Source: Chiua virens
Taxonomy: Eukaryota; Basidiomycota; Agaricomycetes; Boletales; Boletaceae
Assembly (NCBI GenBank): GCA_019787685.1
Contig: JAHNUO010000021.1
Span: 310,001 to 374,000, forward strand
Length of the DNA: 64,000 bases
Direction of reading: 5' to 3'
Numbering within the stretch: position 1 is the stretch's first letter; each line of letters begins with the position of its first letter. Below are positions 58,020 to 64,000 of the stretch, in pieces. The translations under genes and the position numbers were made by a program. The notes under the pieces are model-generated. The model made no database searches. It was not told the origin of the DNA and saw nothing but the letters and a program-made list of their open reading frames with translations.

Positions 58020-61000
58020 CCATTAGTCCCACATCTGCATTTGCACCGAAGCGAGGAACCAGATGAGTGAATGCACAAACTTGGGTAAGAGGGACAACAT
58101 TGCCAAGTCGCTGACCAGTAGCTCATTTTGCACATCTGAGAATAGAGAGCTGCGAAACATCTTCGCCCATGATATCGAAGCATTGTACATAGACAATAAA
58201 TCGGTCGATCCATGGCCACCTCTCTCCTGACTTGCCAAGAGGACGCATGACAAGACAGAGTTGGCCAACAGTGTGACCTGCGAAACATTATCATTCAAAC
58301 AACAGATGGACTAGATTAATTCGAAATGTTGCATACCTTTCAGACCGCTTCAAGGCCATTTGCACTGAGTGTTGACATTGAAAATGGCAGCATCATAGCG
58401 GCCAAGGGCCCAAAGGCCGGTGGGTGGGGAGCAAAACAATGTCTGCGCGGGTGGAACATTGGGATTGCCATGAATGGGTTCGTTCTGAAGCCGTACTTTG
58501 CACCATAGTTGAAGCTCCATAAATGGCAAGTTGGAGTAGACAGATCCACATCGTTGCCCACCGATGGGGTGCATGAATCCCTCACCGTACTGCTCCTCAC
58601 GCCACAAAAAATCAGCTAAAGCAGCTTGGAGGTCAGGTAAACCAAACTTTTGTGCAGCTTCATCAATGCTAATCTGTCACAAAGATGGAGCATATGACAG
58701 GTTCACAGCCGTCGAACCTGCAATGAAACTGTGGAGGGGCAACGGAATGGACCCTGTCTGCTTTCCACAAAGTCGGGCTGAAATGGTAAAGTAATTGGTG
58801 GATGGACGTGTGTGACCCGGAAGACCAGAGACCTGGGAGGCATTGTATCAGTCATCATCTTTGCCATCACTAACACCTGATGGTTCATCTGAGTTTTCAC
58901 CATCTAACAAGGTATTTTGATTGCGAATGGCATCTTGTTCATGTAGCGAAGTAGCAAGTTCAAATGACCTGCATTTTTCCGCCCAATCAAGGTAGCAGCA
59001 TATTTGTGGATCGTAGTTGTTGTTGTTGGTAGACCTAGCTGGCATCTTGATTTCCGATACATGGGCATGCTCCATTGTATCCGCAGTCCACTGGATAGTC
59101 ACCCCCACGCACTTTATGCTGGGGGCAATACTTTGCATCAGTTCCAATTTTGGAATATACCAGTTGTCAATAACCCTATTGCCCTTGCCACGTTGTCCGC
59201 CGTTTTCAAGCACGGCGTGCTTATGAGCATGGAAAACATCAAGGGCAGTGGAAATAAGCTGAATGTCAGCATCACTGATGCAGTATGCTTGGACACGGTA
59301 CCGGAAATCCATAAGAGCATGTATTGCAATGATGACTTCCGGTGGAGCAGCGCCTGCAATGACTGCAATGAGGTAGCGTTGTACATCGCGGTGGACACGG
59401 CCAGTGACTGGTTTGAGTTTTGAAATACTGCCCTTGAAGTGACGTGATCCCGCCGTGGGCTGTAAAACAGAGAACTGAAAGTTGAATTCTGCTTCACCAA
59501 TAATATTTAGGCACCATTGGAGATCGTGATCCCAGAATTCTTTGTGAAGGTAGTGAAGGAGTTCCGGCGTGATGAAAAAGCTAGGACAAGAAAGGGGAAA
59601 GTTGCGCCAGAATGGTTTGCTAACCCCATTGAGACGGAAATGCTGTGCCTCTCAAAAAAACACTTCTATGTCATTGGGGTCGACCTTGGATTTCACAACC
59701 GAAAGCTGTGCCAGCGTGGTGGCAGTGGTCCGTGGCTCATGGCGGAATGGGTCACTGAATTGTTTGAACATTGCCATGGTTACAGGCGACGTTTCCCCCC
59801 CGACACAAGCAAGCTTGGCAGCTTCCAGAGTGTCGACAATGTATCCTGCAATCGGAGTAAAGCAATAGCAAATGTTTCCCCAGGGATCCGGAAGCATTAC
59901 GCCAAGTTCAGCTGCTTTTTTTACCGGCTTGAGGACGATGTCAAGGCATTGATGAATTAAGTGATCTTCTAGAACACCATGCATGCGCTTGTTCTTATGG
60001 ATAAATTTGGGAATGGGGAGGAGGGCAGCGAGCATAAAAGACCGGGTCAAGAGCTTTAGTCATATGGACATCTTGATGTTCGCCAGGCTAATCAGAAGGG
60101 GATAGGCGACCTGACCACCACACATGTTAGTGATATTTGTTTTGTCCGAAGAGAGTATTGTCCCGAGTAATGTCGCGCCTTCTGGAAGCTGCGACTGCAC
60201 CATATGTCGAACAGATTTCTGATTGCTCATAAGGGAATCATGGACCTGCATCTCCCAAGCACCATCCCCAGTCATCCATTCCGTGTAGACCCTACAGTTC
60301 TTATCACTCGAAGTGTATAGTCGCTCAGGGACAAAGTCAAGCTGATCACAGAGCGAGGGGTGGTTAAAATCCACGCGATACACTCCAAAGGGTCACGCCA
60401 GTATAAGTATATCGGGTGTTTAGTGGGATGTGTGGGGACGATCTCCATGGAGCACCAACGAGGACCACTGGGAAGGAGTTCTGCACGCCCACGAAGGTCC
60501 CTTGCAGTACTGAATGAAAGGCCAAGTAACTTTATCTTATAGTAGTCAACTTTGCCAGTCAAAAGAGAGAGAGAAAAGCATGCATGATTGGCAATGGCAA
60601 GAAAGTATCTATTGCCCTTATGCTGAGCCCCGAACGAAGTAACCATAATGCAAGTTCCCACTCTTTGCAAGATGTAAACGGATAGAATAGATTCATTTTG
60701 TGGGCATTGGCGAACTTGTCTCTGTCGAATTTGTCCATGAAGGTGTCGCCACGCCCGAACAACTGAGCTGTGCCATCAAAGTGTTCCGAGTGGTAACTGC
60801 CATGTTGTGAAGTAGAGCTTTGTGAAGGCAATTCATCATCGAAGCCAGAAGGGAGATCTGGAAAAAGTTTTGAGTTCGGAGTGGCAGATTCCTGGTCAAT
60901 ACTAGTATCCATTGCATCAGCATCTGAATCGGAAGCTGCGTCTGAGTTGCAATGAGCTTGAACAGGGTCGGCTGAACTTGGAAAGGTGAGGGAGTCTTGC

Positions 61001-61116
61001 AAATGTACGAGATTATTGACCCATGTATTACAGCCAGATGTCAGTTGGCTCATGTGCATGGTGATGGCATGCTGGTCCTTGAAACCGCCTTGTCTGCAAC
61101 TTGGACAATGGGGCAT
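58020..61116 (-). pseudogene. Plavaka (CMC superfamily) transposase, lightly decayed
   Basis: The start is probably the Met at 61116 beginning MPHCPSCRQGG, a Cys-x2-Cys/His-x-His finger. Then follow GRGDTFMDKFDRDKFA and CKEWELALWLLRSGLS (about 60750-60610), KIKLLGLSFSTARDLRGRAE (about 60540), LYWRDPLECIAW (about 60395), VYTEWMTGDGAWEMQ (about 60290), GATLLGTILSSDKTNI (about 60190) and PLLISLANI. The core continues with KFIHKNKRMHGVLED, SDPFRHEPRTT, HKEFWDHDLQWCLN (about 59530), LMDFRYRVQAY (59312), RVIDNWYIPKLELMQS and TADTMEHAHVSEIK, and the C-terminus runs to about 58020. Damage is light: TGA at 60060-60062 and 59652-59654, and a frame change at a CT run near 60560. Terminal repeats were not identified. 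Plavaka elements are widespread in mushrooms. Confidence 0.85.
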
Positions 61117-61329
61117 GATGATGTTAGTGTAAAGACTCACTAAAAATTTTTTAGCATTGTTCAATATTAAGCCGGGCTTGGAGTCGCGTAGCGTTGGTGA
61201 AGTAATGATGGCTTAGTACAATGATTGACAACAGGTGTCACATTTAATAGATACGATCAAACGAAGTGATGCTGTGAGATGATAATTGTATTTGTCTGCC
61301 ATTTGTTTCGGACAAATAGTAAACAATAT

Positions 61330-61898
61330 ATGAGTCACTTGATGTTTGTTCCGAGCGCCCCATATCGGATGGATGCTGCTTTGCATCCAAATAACAGTTT
61401 ATCTCGACTGACACAGCATCTTTCGAGCGTTAGTTGCTCACAAATTTTTGAGGTTGATGCTTTGGCCGAACTACATGATAGACTGCAATTGTCAGCCTAC
61501 CATACAATCCATACTGAGGTAAGCAGGTAAGCTGCCACCTTTGATTGTATTCTTACAGTTTAAAACGCGATCTGGGAATTCAGCACAAATTGACGGATCC
61601 GATCAATAATGAAGCCCTCCTTGCCCTGAACGTCGCTCACGCCTGCTGTGAGGTTTGCCGTGCTGAGCAAGTACTTGCTGCATGCCTCACCCATGAACAC
61701 GAATCCATGGCGAAGCTTTACGAGTTTAAAGCAAATAGCAGAGAAAGAAAGGTCCACAATATGGATATGAACGTCGGCTCAATGCGTGTGACAATGAAAT
61801 GGTGCGGAATGGCTGTTGATTTTGTTGTTCCCCCCAATGGTGTGTTTGTATTAAACTCGGTGTTCAGCTCATCACTTAATATTTCTACCAATAGTTGA
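61330..61898 (+). CDS. Small orphan two-exon gene
   Basis: Exon 1 starts at the ATG 61330 (MSHLMFVPSAPY) and exon 2 runs to 61898. A short intron at 61526-61558 (33 bp, GTAAGC...TACAG) keeps the frame, giving about 178 residues. The second exon has LKRDLGIQHKLTDPINNEAL and AHACCEVCRAEQVLAACL, a Cys cluster followed by a charged helical part. No family recognised. It is divergent from the Plavaka gene (about 210 bp between starts) and may belong to that element or be a host gene. The intron is unusually short, so the model is tentative. Confidence 0.42.
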
Positions 61899-63124
61899 GA
61901 GTTCTCGTTTCACCAATATCACCGTTCGGCTTGATTGATACAAACAAAATGTGTCTGAATCTATATTGCAAATAGCAGACTACATTCATATTTGTACGTG
62001 TCTCTTTTTACGCATTTCATGTAGATTTTCAATGTCTACCTCACCGCAGCTCACCAGGACCGTACGCATACACACTGTACCCGACAAAGTCGTACTTAGT
62101 AAAATGTACATGATGTAAACTGATAGCTGTAGAATCAATTTCTTTTCAGTTTTATCTCATCTGTTGTGTGTTCTAATGATCCTTTTGAGCTTCCTACTGT
62201 AACATAACATGGCGAGTAGCCCAGACCCAGCCCAGCTTTTCATATTTTCTGCATTTTAATCCTCAGCTGTGCTTCTCAGTCTCATACTCACGAGTCACTG
62301 TTTGATGCTGCCAATCTGATCTTTAGATCAACATACTTTTATATTGTGATCGAAAGGCTTACCCAACATGTCATTGAAACAGACACAAACATGTTTTCAT
62401 GTGTGAACTTCAAGTTGAATGATGCCATTGATGCTACTAGGTGAGTCAACTAATGGGCTCAGTGGTGCCTGAAGGCTTGTCCTGTGTAAGTCGATAACAT
62501 TTCCTGATATTCTTCAATCACTGACACCCGATTCTCTACAAGTAGCACACCAGTAGTAGGTGACCAAACTTGGTGGATTTCACATAAATGAAACAATGCT
62601 CAGGAAAGCTCTGTTGATCTACTTTACGAACTATTCATGGGAGGTGAAAAAGGAGAAGATGTTCCACTTCTCGGTCTCTATCAGGTGCATGCTGAATCAA
62701 GAGGTCCGGAAGAGCAGGTTGAGGATGAAACAGATCGATACTTGTGAGGAGCTGTTCGTTAATTGGCAAATTTTCTCTTCTCACCACAGGCCGGTTTAGT
62801 GATGTGTTGGCGAGGCTGAAGATAGATTTAACCCCCAAGGACTCCGACGATACCCATAGGACTCAGACTATCGACCTGATTCAGAGATATCCGATGTATG
62901 ACAGGTTGTTTTGGACTATCTCTCAAATGAACTGTCCTTTTTGTTTTGTCCAGAAGATTGTTTGTCCCAATGGTGGAGAGTGGGCATTTGGGATGCCCTC
63001 AGATGTCGCATATTCATTCTTCCAGCTTGCGGTCTTGGCTGTTCTCTGCAATGTCACCACCGAAGCAACCACCACACCTCTACTGGCATAGCTATTACTT
63101 GCAACATGGATCAACTTGATTTGC
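61899..63124. other. No recognisable gene
   Basis: Frames at 62560-62799 and 62744-63091 are protein-like in composition (for example FWTISQMNCPFCFVQKIVCP) and could be exons of one decayed gene, but I recognise no motif. Confidence 0.35.
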
Positions 63125-64000
63125 ATGGCAGACCGACGTGAAATTCCCCTAGTCCTTCCTGCTCGCCCCACTCGCCCTGACCCTTCCCTGGATTCAAAAC
63201 CGACATGGTAGTACATTCGTTTCATGATCAATCATTTGCCATTTGGTACTCACTCTATTTAGTGCATTTATGTTTCACCCACAGCCTCAGATCGATGCAA
63301 AATTGTCCTGGTGCATTCCACTCTCCCGCTCACTTCCCTCTCCATGGATTTAAAAATTGAAACGTAGTATGTTCTTTTCGCAACTGATATGATCCGTCAT
63401 TCAGTACTCGCTTTATTTAATGTATTTAGGTTTGTTCAGCACCTCGGACCGACATGAAGTTGCCCCAATGCATCCCACTCACCCTACTCGCCTCACCCCC
63501 TCCTTGGATTCAAGAACTGACGCAGTACATTCGTTTTGCCACTGATTGATTTTCCATTTGGTACTTACTCCATTTAGTGTATTTAGGTTTGATCAGTACC
63601 TTCAGACCGACGCGAAATTGCCCCAGTGCATCCCACTCACCCTACTCGCCTCACCCCCTCCTTGGATTCAAGAACCAATGTAGTACGTTCGTTTCACCAC
63701 CGACCGATTTGCCATTCAGTACTTTGTTTAATGTATTTAGGAAGTTTGATCAGCGCCCTCAGACTGACGCAAAATTGCCCCGGTGCATCCCACTCACCCT
63801 ACTCACCTCACCCCCTCCTTGGATTCAAGAACCAATGTGGTACATTCATTTTGCCACCAATCGATTTGCCGTTTGGTACTTACTCCATTTAGCATATTTA
63901 GGTTTGATCAGTACCCTCAGACCGACGCAAAATTGCCCTGGTGCATCCCACTCACCCTACTCGCCTCACCCCCTCCTTGGATTCAAGAACCAATGTGGTA
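63125..64000. repeat. ~158-bp tandem satellite, running off the window
   Basis: The word TTGGATTCAAGAAC or its variants occurs at about 63188, 63344, 63504, 63662, 63819 and 63977 (spacings 156-160). Each unit also has CAGACCGACGCRAAATTGCCC, GTGCATCCCACTCACCCTAC and ACTCCATTTAGTGTATTTAGG. Copies become more alike toward the right edge, and the first two are the most diverged. The array continues beyond the window. Confidence 0.92.

Noticed and set aside
1..64000. tRNA, rRNA or telomere repeats
   Set aside because: I noticed no cloverleaf-like gene, ribosomal sequence or long TTAGGG array. A dedicated scan (tRNAscan-SE, Infernal) was not possible.

Overview
The window looks like nuclear DNA of an Agaricomycete (mushroom-forming basidiomycete). 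Genes carry many ~50-60 bp GT-AG introns. The repeats and gene families are typical of such genomes: KDZ and Plavaka transposons, hAT and Tc1 transposons, Ty1/copia, a FunK1-type kinase, DUF6532-type proteins and a fungal TET/JBP-type dioxygenase. I cannot name the species. All family calls come from motifs read by eye, without database searches.

Layout. (1) 1-4000: a repeat-rich stretch holding a broken TET/JBP-like dioxygenase (508-1711, minus), a ~101-bp tandem repeat and two copies of a ~285-bp direct repeat. (2) 4009-8786: a complete hAT transposon with a perfect 8-bp target duplication. Its transposase is intact except for one in-frame stop, and it carries a solo LTR. (3) 8900-18464: a gene island of different character, with three multi-exon genes (two plus, one convergent minus) whose families I do not recognise. 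(4) 19464-31960: a copy of the Mediator subunit MED14 gene that lacks its N-terminal part. A solo LTR splits it at a splice donor. A second LTR splits it again, and that LTR was itself hit by a 6-kb KDZ-like non-autonomous element full of DNA hairpins and by an apparently intact Tc1 element. (5) 33040-43330: a transposon graveyard with a broken hAT, a gutted Ty1/copia pol and a KDZ element encoding KDZ transposase plus an Ulp1/C48 protease, cut by further LTRs. (6) 43.4-52.2 kb: weakly coding repetitive DNA with an HMG/gag-like gene remnant, a DUF6532-like remnant, a CCCATA-rich terminal-inverted-repeat element and a ~128-bp tandem repeat. (7) 52.3-61.9 kb: three minus-strand genes in a row (DUF6532-type, FunK1-type kinase, Plavaka transposase), each with a few premature stops, then a small plus-strand orphan gene. 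(8) 63.1-64.0 kb: a ~158-bp tandem satellite running off the right edge.

Two themes join these regions. First, insertions are nested and can be ordered in time from their target duplications. Second, nearly every premature stop or lost catalytic residue I could place is explained by a C-to-T or G-to-A transition, which suggests cytosine-deamination (5mC or RIP-like) decay of repeated DNA, while the three unknown genes and the Tc1 transposase stay open.
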